Positions 13,466 to 19,997 of a stretch of DNA of 19,997 nt are shown here, piece after piece. Source of the stretch: UBA4572 sp049965515 (GTDB lineage Bacteria; Nitrospirota; Leptospirillia; Leptospirillales; Leptospirillaceae); contig JBMFWG010000033.1 of NCBI GenBank assembly GCA_049965515.1, positions 1-19,997 on the forward strand, written 5' to 3'. The position numbers and the translations under genes are program-made. The notes below the pieces were generated by a model. It saw only the letters and a list, made by a program, of their open reading frames with translations. It was not told the DNA's origin and did no database searches. How positions within the stretch are numbered: position 1 is the stretch's first letter; each line of letters starts with the position of its first letter.

Positions 13466-14853
13466 GGCAGAGCGCCTCCAGAGGGCTTGGCCGTAAATTC
13501 CGTAGAGGGTTTTTTCGAGGTGTCAGGGCTTCCGGGACTCGCGGGCCGAGAGGGAGCATCGAGGAACTCGATCCGGACCCGGGAGACTCGCTGGCGGTCG
13601 ACCTCCAGCACCGTGATCTTCATGTTTTTTGCAAAAAAGAATTCCCCTCCCCGGGGGATGGTCTGCAGCTGGGACAAGACAAATCCTGCGAGTGTCTCGT
13701 AGTCTTCTCCTTCGGGGATGGGGATCCTGTAGTCCTCGGAAAGGTCCCGAATCGAAAGCGAGGCATCGACCAGATAGGAGCCGTCCCGAAGGCGCTCGAC
13801 GGGTTTGACCACCTCGTCGGATTCGTCTTCGATCTCGCCGACAATTTCCTCAAGAAGGTCCTCCATGGTGACAAGGCCGTCCAGTGCTCCATATTCATCG
13901 AGAACCAAGGCCATCTGGGTTCGTCTCTTTTGCATCTCTTTGAGGACGTAGGGGACCTTCATGGATTCGGGGACAAAATAGGGAGTATGGAGGATTTTGT
14001 CGATCCGGAATGTTCCTGGAGCGTTAAGGAGTTCGACGAGATCCTTGTAATAGAGAATTCCCGCCACCTCTTCCCCCTCGGCCCGAAGAACGGGGTAGCG
14101 CGAATAACGATTTTCGGAGAAGATGTCGATAATCTCCGCGAGGGTCATGCCTGTCCGGATCGTCACCATGCGGACCCGGGGAACCATGACTTCCCGGACA
14201 GAGATATCCGTAAACTTGAAGACGCTCTGAATGAGATCCTGCTCCGTCCGGTTGATAATCCCGTGTTCACCCCCTTCTTTCAAGAGAAGCTCGAGCTCTT
14301 CGGGCGTGATTGGATAGGAGGCGGTGGTGGGGGTGACCCGAAGGAGACGAACAACGAAGAGGCTCGTGGCCGTGACCACGCGGACAGGAAGAACCAGAAG
14401 TTCCGAGAGGAGGAGGACCGGACGGGACAGGCGAAGGGCAATGCGCTCATTGTTTCGGATGGCGATGGTTTTTGGGACGATCTCTCCCAGGACCAGCATG
14501 CCGAAAACCTGAAGAAGAATGACCCCGAAGACGCTCAGGGGAAGAAATATATGATGGGCCGAGACTCCAGGAATTTCCGCCAGGATTGGCTTGAACTTTT
14601 CGTAGGAGACCGTTCCTGTGGCGGCCGATGCCAGTCCCGTGGAGAGGGTCATCAGGACCTGGACCGTAGCGACGAACCTCTCGGGATCTTTTCTGAGGCG
14701 GAGGAGTGCCCGGCTGTCAGGGGAGCCGTCTCCGGAAAGTTGCTGGACCCGGGACAGGCGAAGGGAAATGACCGATAGTTCGGCGGCGGCGAGGAAGGCA
14801 TTGAAGAGGATCAAAAGAAGGATGGCGAGCGTATCGGCCCAAAGGGGAGTCAT
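13462..14853 (-). CDS. CorC/HlyC-family transporter (CNNM-CBS-CorC_HlyC)
   Basis: This protein of 463 aa has three family domains. The first is a DUF21/CNNM membrane domain (about 1-195) with spans near 8-28, 62-80, 102-130 and 144-170, and the conserved LGEIVPK at 122-128. Next come two CBS domains (about 220-340), with VMVPR at 222-226 and DEYGALDG at 319-326. Last is a C-terminal CorC_HlyC domain (about 355-435), followed by a Pro/Ser-rich tail. Members are linked to Mg2+/Co2+ export or resistance; the older annotation as hemolysin is misleading. No strong ribosome binding site precedes the ATG. It is the first gene of a three-gene coupled operon. Confidence 0.93.
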   Translation of the reverse strand: MTPLWADTLAILLLILFNAFLAAAELSVISLRLSRVQQLSGDGSPDSRALLRLRKDPERFVATVQVLMTLSTGLASAATGTVSYEKFKPILAEIPGVSAHHIFLPLSVFGVILLQVFGMLVLGEIVPKTIAIRNNERIALRLSRPVLLLSELLVLPVRVVTATSLFVVRLLRVTPTTASYPITPEELELLLKEGGEHGIINRTEQDLIQSVFKFTDISVREVMVPRVRMVTIRTGMTLAEIIDIFSENRYSRYPVLRAEGEEVAGILYYKDLVELLNAPGTFRIDKILHTPYFVPESMKVPYVLKEMQKRRTQMALVLDEYGALDGLVTMEDLLEEIVGEIEDESDEVVKPVERLRDGSYLVDASLSIRDLSEDYRIPIPEGEDYETLAGFVLSQLQTIPRGGEFFFAKNMKITVLEVDRQRVSRVRIEFLDAPSRPASPGSPDTSKKPSTEFTAKPSGGALP

Positions 14854-15231
14854 TGTCCCCGTCCATCTTTTTCCCCGAAGGACGGGAGATGAGGGGATCC
14901 GCCTGATGCCTTGGAGACCGGAGTCAAAAACGGTCGGACGCTCGAAATGTCGGGGGTACTAATAAAGTTCTCCTGCTTCTGTCCCGGAACAGGCTCCCGT
15001 GAGCCTCTTGCCGGCCGGTGACCGGAGGAGGGCCGGATGAGCCTCCTGACACTCCCTCGCCAAATTTCTGATTTTCGCGCTGATGTGGGCGCGAGGTTTC
15101 GAGGGGCGGACGGAGGGTCGGGGGAGGGGAACGGGGTGGTCTTGACAATGGATCCGTTGCCGCCTATATTGAGTAGGCATCGACGTTCTCATCATAAACT
15201 ATTTTCCTTGAATTGAGCAAGGGGGGCCAAC
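14854..15231. other. Intergenic region, divergent start area
   Basis: This 378-nt stretch separates the minus-strand CorC-like gene from the plus-strand 38-aa gene. It holds the promoter described at 15142-15170, a perfect small hairpin AGGCTC/GAGCCT (14991-15006) and a CGCGC/GCGCG stem (15076-15093). Short frames on the minus strand here lack binding sites and family character. I see no RNA gene. Confidence 0.5.
15142..15170 (+). promoter_or_regulatory. Strong sigma70-type promoter of the 38-aa gene
   Basis: TTGACA (15142-15147), a 17-nt spacer and TATATT (15165-15170) match the consensus at 6/6 and 5/6 positions. The expected start near 15177 gives a leader of about 55 nt. It is among the best promoters in the window, which suggests high constitutive expression. 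Confidence 0.8.
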
Positions 15232-15348
15232 ATGTACGATGCTCACAAGATGGTCGGAACGAATCCGAGCTTTATGGGGTGGATGGGCTTTCTGGCGATT
15301 GTTGCCATCATCTTTGCCTGGGGATACGCGACCTCCGTCAAACAGTAA
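15232..15348 (+). CDS. 38-aa single-pass membrane peptide with its own transcription unit
   Basis: The ATG follows AAGGGGGG at 15220-15227. The 38-residue product has a short polar head (MYDAHKMVGTNPS), one hydrophobic helix rich in Trp/Phe/Gly (about residues 14-32), and a basic end (SVKQ). No family is recognised. Its shape recalls small accessory subunits of heme-copper oxidases such as CcoQ, but there is no oxidase gene here. A near-consensus promoter and an intrinsic terminator make it a monocistronic unit between the CorC operon and aprA, which is strong support that it is expressed. Confidence 0.75.
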   Translation: MYDAHKMVGTNPSFMGWMGFLAIVAIIFAWGYATSVKQ

Positions 15349-15458
15349 GGCACCTTTTTTCCTTTCGCCAGTCAAGGGGCAAAAACTTGACGGGTCTCGG
15401 GCGTCTCCTCTCCCCCAAACGGGAGACCGGTCGCCTCAGAATGGACAAGGATTTTTAG

Positions 15459-15497
15459 CCCGGTTCGGAAGATGATTCCGATCCGGGTTTTTGTTTT
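15459..15497 (+). terminator. Rho-independent terminator after the 38-aa gene
   Basis: CCCGG TTCGGAA (15459-15470) pairs with TTCCGAT CCGGG (15476-15487) around the loop GATGA, with a single T-T mismatch, and is followed by TTTTTGTTTT. It is 110 nt downstream of the 38-aa stop. Confidence 0.85.
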
Positions 15498-15801
15498 CAT
15501 ACTGTCTCCTCATCATCTTTCTCCCCTGACAAGTTCAACTTTCCCGAGAGCCTGGACCGCCTTAATCCCGTCCATTTTGCCGCCAATACCCTCCCGATTT
15601 GCCTCTCTTTCTGCTTTTTGCGGGGAAACTCGCGCAATTTGTCCTCCTCCCGATCGGGCTCCTCTGCCTTTTCTTCTTTTTCATTCCTTTTGGTTCTCGC
15701 CTTTTTTTCTTGGGAGTGAGTCAGTACAGGGCATCGAAGCTCGCCCCGGTCGCCGCTTTCCTTCCGGGAAAGGAGGGAGGGATGAGGGGTCGGGGTCAGC
15801 C

Positions 15802-15830
15802 TTGACATCCCCCTGCTTTTTTTGTATGTT
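15802..15830 (+). promoter_or_regulatory. Sigma70-type promoter of aprA-aprB-sat
   Basis: TTGACA (15802-15807) and TATGTT (15825-15830) are separated by 17 nt. The predicted start near 15837 leaves a 34-nt AT-rich leader and then GGAGGT before the aprA ATG. The leader is too short for a known sulfur riboswitch. Confidence 0.75.
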
Positions 15831-15870
15831 ATTTTATTAGTAATGTATTAAATTTAAAACGGAGGTCCTC

Positions 15871-17673
15871 ATGTCCACCCCGAAAGCTTTTGCCGTTTAT
15901 GAATCTGATATCCTTATTATCGGAGGGGGAACGGCTGGATGTTATGCGGCGATCATTGCCCGTCGAGAAAATCCTGACCTGAAGGTATTGGTGGTCGATA
16001 AGGCCCATATTGACCGTTCGGGCTGTCTGGCAGGGGGAATGAATGCCATTAATGCCTACATCAATCCCGGAGAGACGGTCGACAGCTTTGTCGAGTATGT
16101 TCGGGAAGATGCCATGGGGATTCTTCGGGAGGATCTGGTGCGGACTCAGGCGGCCCTTTTTTCGGAGGTCGTGTCGACGGTCGAGGCGATGGGTCTTCCT
16201 ATCGTGAAGGATCCCGATGGGAAGTATTCACCGCGTGGCCGCTGGAATATCAAGATTCACGGAGAGTCTCTCAAGCCGATCCTGGCTCGTGAGGTCAGAA
16301 AAAGTGGGGCAGAGGTTCTCGACCGGGTGGTCGTGACCGATCTTGTCACCATCGAGGGGCGTGTTCACGGGGCCGTGGGGTTTTCCCTCAAAAATGGGCA
16401 GCCCGTTCGCGTCTCCGCCAAAAAGACTATTGTGGCCACGGGGGGAGCCTCGGGACTCTATCGACCGAACAATGAAGGGCTCTCCCGCCACAAGATGTGG
16501 TATTCGCCGTTCAATACGGGGGCGGGGTATGCCATCGGGATCAGGGCAGGGGCGGAGATGACCAGCTTTGAGCACCGCTTCATTGCCCTGCGGATCAAGG
16601 ATACCATCGCGCCCACCGGGACCCTGGCTTTGGGATTTAAAGCTCCCCAGGTCAACTCCAAAGGTGAGGAGTTCATGAAGCTTCGCTGGGCAGACAAGGG
16701 TGGAGAGGGGGCTCCGACGCCCCTTCGTCTTGAGGCCCCTCTCCGGGAGATCGATGCCGGGAACGGTCCCTGCTTCATGGATACTCGCCATTTAGGCGCG
16801 GCCGATCTCAAGAGGTTATATGAGGCCTACCTCGACATGTATCCCAATACGGTCCTCTACTGGGCGGCAAACAATGATGATTTGACCCGAACACCGGTGG
16901 AAATATGCGGAACGGAGCCCTATCTCGTCGGAGGGCATTGTCAGGCGGGCTACTGGGTTGATGTCAACCGGCGAACCACTCTCCCCAACCTTTTTGCCGC
17001 AGGCGATGTGGCCGGAGGGGCTCCTTACAAATTCGTCAGCGGGTGCTTCGCCGAAGGGGCCATTGCCGCCCGTGCCGCCGCTCGGGAGATTCGGGAAGAA
17101 AAAGCGGATCTCTCACGTCCGGAAAAGTCCCTGGAAGGACTCCTTCTCCGGAGAGCCCTTTCCTTTCTTCCGAATGACGGAAAGGAAAAGTCGGGCTCGA
17201 TTCGCCCGAACGAGGCCGAAAGCCGCCTGCAAAAAATTATGGACGAGTATGCCGGAGGGCTGAGGACCTCCTACCGCATGAATGAGGCGGGTCTGCTCAT
17301 GGCCAAGAAAAATCTGGATTTTCTTCGGCAGGATCTCGACCGGATCCAGGCTCAGGATGCCTTTGCTCTGATGGGAGCCCATGAAGTGGCGGATCGACTC
17401 GATGTGGCCCAGGTGCTGGTTGAACATCTTCTTGCACGACGGGAAACCCGGTGGCCGGGATTCCAGAGTCGCCTGGACTGGCCGAATGCCGATCGCCGCT
17501 ACGAACACTTTATCAATTCGATTCGGGAAAAGAGCGGAACGGTCCGGATCATCCACCGGAGCCTTTCCGGTGAAATTCTTCCGTGGGAGGATGAGAGCCC
17601 CCAGGAATCTCTTCGAGGGGAGCGATTGCTGCCTCGGGGATCTCGGCAGGGAACGCCTGAAAAAGTCGGATAA
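15871..17673 (+). CDS. aprA: Adenylylsulfate (APS) reductase alpha subunit
   Basis: AprA is the FAD subunit that reduces APS to sulfite and AMP. The FAD-binding motif IIGGGTAGCYAA is at about 16-27, with VVDKAHIDRSGCLAGGMNAINAY next (the loop carrying the conserved Asn near the substrate). HRFIALRIKDTIAPTG contains the conserved arginine, followed by FMDTRHL. The flavin-domain C-terminal motif is NLFAAGDVAGGAPYKFVSGCFAEG. At 600 aa it is shorter than dissimilatory AprA (about 650-670). The ATG has GGAGGT six nt upstream. aprB follows after 11 nt and sat 473 nt after the aprA stop. An iron-oxidising autotroph would probably use this set for sulfate assimilation (inference). Confidence 0.92.
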   Translation: MSTPKAFAVYESDILIIGGGTAGCYAAIIARRENPDLKVLVVDKAHIDRSGCLAGGMNAINAYINPGETVDSFVEYVREDAMGILREDLVRTQAALFSEVVSTVEAMGLPIVKDPDGKYSPRGRWNIKIHGESLKPILAREVRKSGAEVLDRVVVTDLVTIEGRVHGAVGFSLKNGQPVRVSAKKTIVATGGASGLYRPNNEGLSRHKMWYSPFNTGAGYAIGIRAGAEMTSFEHRFIALRIKDTIAPTGTLALGFKAPQVNSKGEEFMKLRWADKGGEGAPTPLRLEAPLREIDAGNGPCFMDTRHLGAADLKRLYEAYLDMYPNTVLYWAANNDDLTRTPVEICGTEPYLVGGHCQAGYWVDVNRRTTLPNLFAAGDVAGGAPYKFVSGCFAEGAIAARAAAREIREEKADLSRPEKSLEGLLLRRALSFLPNDGKEKSGSIRPNEAESRLQKIMDEYAGGLRTSYRMNEAGLLMAKKNLDFLRQDLDRIQAQDAFALMGAHEVADRLDVAQVLVEHLLARRETRWPGFQSRLDWPNADRRYEHFINSIREKSGTVRIIHRSLSGEILPWEDESPQESLRGERLLPRGSRQGTPEKVG

Positions 17674-17684
17674 CGAAGGAGACT

Positions 17685-18029
17685 ATGATGGGAATTGCCA
17701 TCTCTGAGACGCTGTGCCATGGTTGCAAAAAGTTGCCGGAGGCCCGTTGCGTCATTGCCTGTCCGGGGAACCTCATCCGGATGGACGAGGCGGGGGGGCT
17801 TGCTGTGATGCGCGAGCAGGCTGACTGCTGGGATTGCTATGCCTGCGTGAAGATGTGTCCCGTGGGTGCGGTGGATGTGGTTCTTCCCTATGAGCTGGCC
17901 GGCAGGGGAGTGCGTCTTTTTCCTCGCCTCAGACGGGAGTCAATTCGCTGGACCCTTCAGGTGGAGGGCAAGGAAGACCAGACCTTTGAACTCGCGACAC
18001 GTGTTCCGGAGGAACTCCTCGAAAGCTAG
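17685..18029 (+). CDS. aprB: Adenylylsulfate (APS) reductase beta subunit
   Basis: AprB is the electron-entry subunit with two [4Fe-4S] clusters. The ligands appear as C11-x2-C14-x7-C22-x3-C26 (LCHGCKK, RCVIACPGN) and C48-x2-C51-x2-C54-x3-C58 (DCWDCYACVKMCPVGAVDV). The 114-aa length is short: dissimilatory AprB has about 150-166 aa with a C-terminal tail that wraps around AprA, and that tail is absent. AAGGAGACT precedes two consecutive ATG codons (17685 and 17688), and either could be used. It is 11 nt downstream of aprA. Confidence 0.93.
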   Translation: MMGIAISETLCHGCKKLPEARCVIACPGNLIRMDEAGGLAVMREQADCWDCYACVKMCPVGAVDVVLPYELAGRGVRLFPRLRRESIRWTLQVEGKEDQTFELATRVPEELLES

Positions 18030-18075
18030 GCAGTAAAGAAATAAATAAATAAAACAGTCGTGTGTTGTGTCTCCC

Positions 18076-18091
18076 CTTCCCAAAAGGGAAG
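18076..18091. repeat. Small stem-loop between aprB and sat
   Basis: CTTCCC (18076-18081), loop AAAA and GGGAAG (18086-18091) form a perfect 6-bp hairpin in the 117-nt gap. No T-run follows, so transcription can read into sat. The gap also has a run of TAAATAAATAAA just after aprB. Confidence 0.45.
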
Positions 18092-18146
18092 AGCCTGCTG
18101 TGACCAATGTTGATGTAACCGGTAATACTTGTTAAAGGAGTTCAAG

Positions 18147-19337
18147 ATGTTCCTCTCTGTCCCTCATGGTGGCCGTCTGATTACGGCTCTTTCTCCGGCC
18201 TCCGCCCGTACCGAAATGGCACGATCCTATGCGACTCACCCGGCGATCCGGCTCTCTCCCCGCGAAATCTCGGACCTGGGACTCATTGCCATCGGGGCGG
18301 TGAGCCCGCTCGACGGTTTTATGGATGAGAAAACCTATCATTCGGTGGTTGAGCGCATGAGACTTCCGGATGGTCTGGTCTTCCCTCTCCCCATCGTGTT
18401 GCCGGTTCGGGAGGAGGAGGCCCGTGGGCTTCGGATCGGAGAGGTCGTACGTCTTCTGGACCTGAACGATCGTCTGTTGGGGCTCATGACCGTCTCCGAT
18501 ATCTTTCGGAGAGATCTTGAGTGGGAGGCCAAGGAGGTATATCGGACCAATGATCCGGCCCATCCAGGGGTTGCGGCCCTTGGACGCCTTCCCGGACCCT
18601 ACGCTATCGGGGGAAAGGTCACCGTATTCGACGACTGGTCGGAGGGTCCCTTTGCCTCTCTTGCCCTCACTCCGACCGAATCCCGGGCCCGCTTCGAATC
18701 TCTGGGATGGCAGACGGTGGTGGGGTTTCAGACAAGAAACCCCATCCACCGGGCTCATGAATACATACAGAAGTGTTCCCTCGAGATTGTCGATGGCCTC
18801 TTCCTGCATCCCCTTGTCGGTGAGACCAAGGAAGATGACGTCCCCGCCAGCGTTCGGATGGACTGTTACAACGTCCTGCTGGAGCGCTATTACCCCCGGA
18901 CGAGAGTTGTTCTTGGTGTCTTCCCCGGAGCCATGCGCTATGCGGGTCCCAGGGAGGCCCTCTTCCATGCGTTGGTAAGAAAAAACTATGGTTGCACCCA
19001 TTTTATCGTGGGGCGGGACCATGCCGGAGTGGGAAGTTACTACGGGCCCTTCGAGGCCCATGCCCTCCTGCGCCAGTTCTCCTTTGATGAGCTGGGGATC
19101 ATTCCGATCTTCTTTGATACCGCCTATTATTGCCGAACCTGCGAAGGAATGGTTTCCCATAAGACCTGCGGACATGACGAGAGCTCCCACGTCCTCCTGT
19201 CCGGAACAAAGGTCCGCCAGATGCTCCGTGACGGGTTGCCTCCCCCTCCCGAGATGACCCGCCCGGAGGTGGCAGCGGTGTTGATCGGCCACTATAGAAA
19301 GCGTGAAGAGAGCATCCCGGCCGTCTCCCCGTCCTGA
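18147..19337 (+). CDS. sat: Sulfate adenylyltransferase (ATP sulfurylase)
   Basis: Sat converts ATP and sulfate to APS and pyrophosphate, the substrate for AprBA upstream. The active-site QTRNPIHRAHE is at 195-205 (HxxH at 201 and 204), GRDHAGVGSYYGP at about 289, and the C-terminal zinc-binding set C329, C332, C341 and H343 in CRTCEG..HKTCGHDE. There is no APS kinase domain, and the length of 396 aa is normal for the homo-oligomeric bacterial form. I chose the ATG at 18147 because AAAGGAG lies six nt upstream. A TTG at 18129 would add six residues encoded by the binding site itself. The reverse strand is open across the whole gene, but that is a shadow. Confidence 0.97.
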   Translation: MFLSVPHGGRLITALSPASARTEMARSYATHPAIRLSPREISDLGLIAIGAVSPLDGFMDEKTYHSVVERMRLPDGLVFPLPIVLPVREEEARGLRIGEVVRLLDLNDRLLGLMTVSDIFRRDLEWEAKEVYRTNDPAHPGVAALGRLPGPYAIGGKVTVFDDWSEGPFASLALTPTESRARFESLGWQTVVGFQTRNPIHRAHEYIQKCSLEIVDGLFLHPLVGETKEDDVPASVRMDCYNVLLERYYPRTRVVLGVFPGAMRYAGPREALFHALVRKNYGCTHFIVGRDHAGVGSYYGPFEAHALLRQFSFDELGIIPIFFDTAYYCRTCEGMVSHKTCGHDESSHVLLSGTKVRQMLRDGLPPPPEMTRPEVAAVLIGHYRKREESIPAVSPS

Positions 19338-19403
19338 GGTCGAACATTCTTCGTATCTACTCACCACCCCCCAGGGCGCCTCAATAATCCCGGGGATTTT
19401 TTC

Positions 19404-19439
19404 TCCCAGTGGACATTGGCCTCCCACTGGACATTGGCC
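19404..19439. repeat. Two-copy 18-bp tandem repeat
   Basis: TCCCAGTGGACATTGGCC (19404-19421) is followed immediately by TCCCACTGGACATTGGCC (19422-19439), with one mismatch. It lies 67 nt after the sat stop in a 166-nt gap. It may be a slippage duplication or a binding-site pair. No function can be assigned. Confidence 0.8.
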
Positions 19440-19503
19440 GAGAACTCTTCTGCGAGAGGGGCATACAAGATTCTGTGCCCTTATCGACTGAGGATCTAAA
19501 GCC

Positions 19504-19630
19504 ATGGAAGAACCCGCAACACCCGGAGATCTCCTTCTTCCCCAAGAAGACACGATCCTGCCTTTTCTGAAGATCCCTGGGGTCGCCCGTCTTGTGACCT
19601 TCTGGAAGAGTCGGACCGCCACCCTTGACG
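19504..19630 (+). pseudogene. N-terminal fragment of an unknown gene interrupted by the group II intron
   Basis: From the ATG at 19504 a plus-strand frame stays open to the window edge, but only the first 42 codons lie outside the antisense intron. They read MEEPATPGDLLL, then QEDTILPFLKIPG and VARLVTFWKSRTATLD: plausible coding sequence but not a family I recognise. A GAGGA site lies about ten nt upstream. Beyond codon 42 the frame crosses intron domains VI and V, so the protein seen there is an artefact. Either this is a gene disrupted by insertion or a chance frame. The rest of the host gene, if real, would lie beyond the window. Confidence 0.35.
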
Positions 19631-19997
19631 TCGGGGGGGGGTGGGCCCGTTGCCGAGCCCCCCCCTCGGAACCGCCCGTGCAAGTTGGCCCTGCAGGCGG
19701 CTCGAGCCATTCAAAGCCATGGTTGATGTCCCGGAACCCAGACTTCTCATCCATGAGAAGTCTGGGTTCCGGGGAGGATCGACCAGAACGCATCAAGTGC
19801 ATTCCGGGCATTGGCTGCGAGTTTCCTTGCCGCCAGACAGGGATCCCACTCCGGGTGGAAGGGCGAGCATGCTTTTTTATGTTCACATGCCTGTTACTGA
19901 CCGCCCATATGGATCCATTCCCGGATCGCTCTAATGGAGCCACCTCTCCTGGTGTGATCGTCTCTTGGACCTTCGAAACGGCTCAGAGTACCTTTCT
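19630..19997 (-). mobile_element. 3' end of a probable group II intron (domains V and VI)
   Basis: Domain V is at 19703-19669 on the minus strand. GAGCCGCC pairs with GGCGGTTC, followed by a TGCA/TGCA helix, a distal loop, and the two-base CG bulge typical of this domain. Domain VI follows immediately: eight G, then CTCG, the GNRA-type loop GCAA, CGGGCCC, an unpaired A at 19642, nine C, and a 3' end GAC at about 19630. The end fits the AY rule. The unpaired A is 12 nt from the end, more than the usual 7-8. The intron runs toward higher coordinates and leaves the window. I cannot see reverse transcriptase motifs in the 290 nt available, so its coding content is unknown. Confidence 0.6.
19730..19773. 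repeat. Perfect 21-bp inverted repeat inside the intron region
   Basis: CCCGGAACCCAGACTTCTCAT (19730-19750) and its exact complement (19753-19773) flank a 2-nt centre CC. Each transcript strand would form a 44-nt hairpin. It lies 27 nt upstream of intron domain V on the minus strand, where domain IV would be expected, so it may be a domain IV stem. It could also be a separate nested element. Confidence 0.85.

Larger units (their letters stand above)
15349..15870. other. Intergenic region between the 38-aa gene and aprA
   Basis: This 522-nt stretch contains the terminator at 15459-15497 and the apr promoter at 15802-15830. Between them is a pyrimidine-rich stretch with several T-runs and a 10-bp palindrome CCCGATCGGG at 15649-15658. 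Frames crossing it run through the terminator and promoter and have no binding sites, so I see no gene. Confidence 0.55.

Noticed and set aside
13930..14778. 282-codon plus-strand frame opposite the CorC-like gene
   Set aside because: It is a shadow of a well-supported CNNM-CBS-CorC protein.
15472..15840. 122-codon plus-strand frame between the 38-aa gene and aprA
   Set aside because: It starts inside a terminator, covers a promoter, has no ribosome binding site, and its translation is a Phe/Pro/Ser-rich product of pyrimidine-rich DNA.
18132..19943. 603-codon minus-strand open frame opposite sat
   Set aside because: It is antisense to a canonical sat gene and reaches across the intron end. 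Its translation has no family motifs and is rich in Gly/Arg/Pro, as expected from a high-GC shadow frame.
1..19997. CRISPR array, rRNA or transposase gene
   Set aside because: No regularly spaced direct repeats, no rRNA-like sequence and no recognisable transposase motifs were seen. The only mobile signature is the group II intron end.

Overview
The window reads as chromosomal DNA of a GC-rich acidophilic bacterium, most plausibly a Leptospirillum-like member of the Nitrospirota. This is inferred from gene content (an ISC-only Fe-S operon, Sat plus AprBA, a short PuuD-type membrane protein); no rRNA marker is present. Genes are densely packed, with many 4-8 nt overlaps and several non-ATG starts.

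Layout. 1-56 (minus): 5' part of tRNA-Leu(UAA). 57-968 (plus): a TTGACA-type promoter, a 32-aa single-span peptide, a 165-aa membrane protein resembling the PuuD/urate oxidase N-terminal membrane domain, and a strong terminator. 1009-5579 (minus): mrp, an 82-aa unknown gene, truA (apparently starting at CTG), gpsA, a DUF971 gene, gpmA and a 43-aa membrane peptide. 5637-11741 (minus): a complete ISC operon, iscR-iscS-iscU-iscA-hscB-hscA-fdx-iscX plus an unknown 129-aa gene, running from a TTGACA-17-TAGACT promoter with an 11-bp-arm operator to an intrinsic terminator. 11865-14853 (minus): a CorC/HlyC-family protein and two coupled envelope genes, one with a degenerate phospholipase-D-like domain. 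15142-15497 (plus): a free-standing transcription unit for a 38-aa membrane peptide. 15802-19337 (plus): aprA-aprB-sat, which activate sulfate and reduce APS, probably for assimilation. 19404-19997: a tandem repeat, the start of an uncharacterised reading frame, and the 3' end (domains V-VI) of a minus-strand group II intron beside a perfect 21-bp inverted repeat.

Most unusual observation: the iscS gene encodes a full-length, intact IscS homologue that has lost its pyridoxal-phosphate site. The Schiff-base lysine is Leu203 (codon CTG), and the positions equivalent to E. coli H104, N155, D180, Q183 and S203 are Gly, His, Asn, Tyr and Asn. The persulfide-forming cysteine loop (C326) and the IscU-binding C-terminus are kept. 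The operon is otherwise complete, with intact IscU (C37, D39, C63, C106 and the LPPVK motif), IscA, HscB, HscA, Fdx and IscX. This suggests a PLP-independent IscS pseudoenzyme acting as a scaffold or persulfide relay, with sulfur supplied by something outside this window. How the machinery obtains sulfur is the main open question here.
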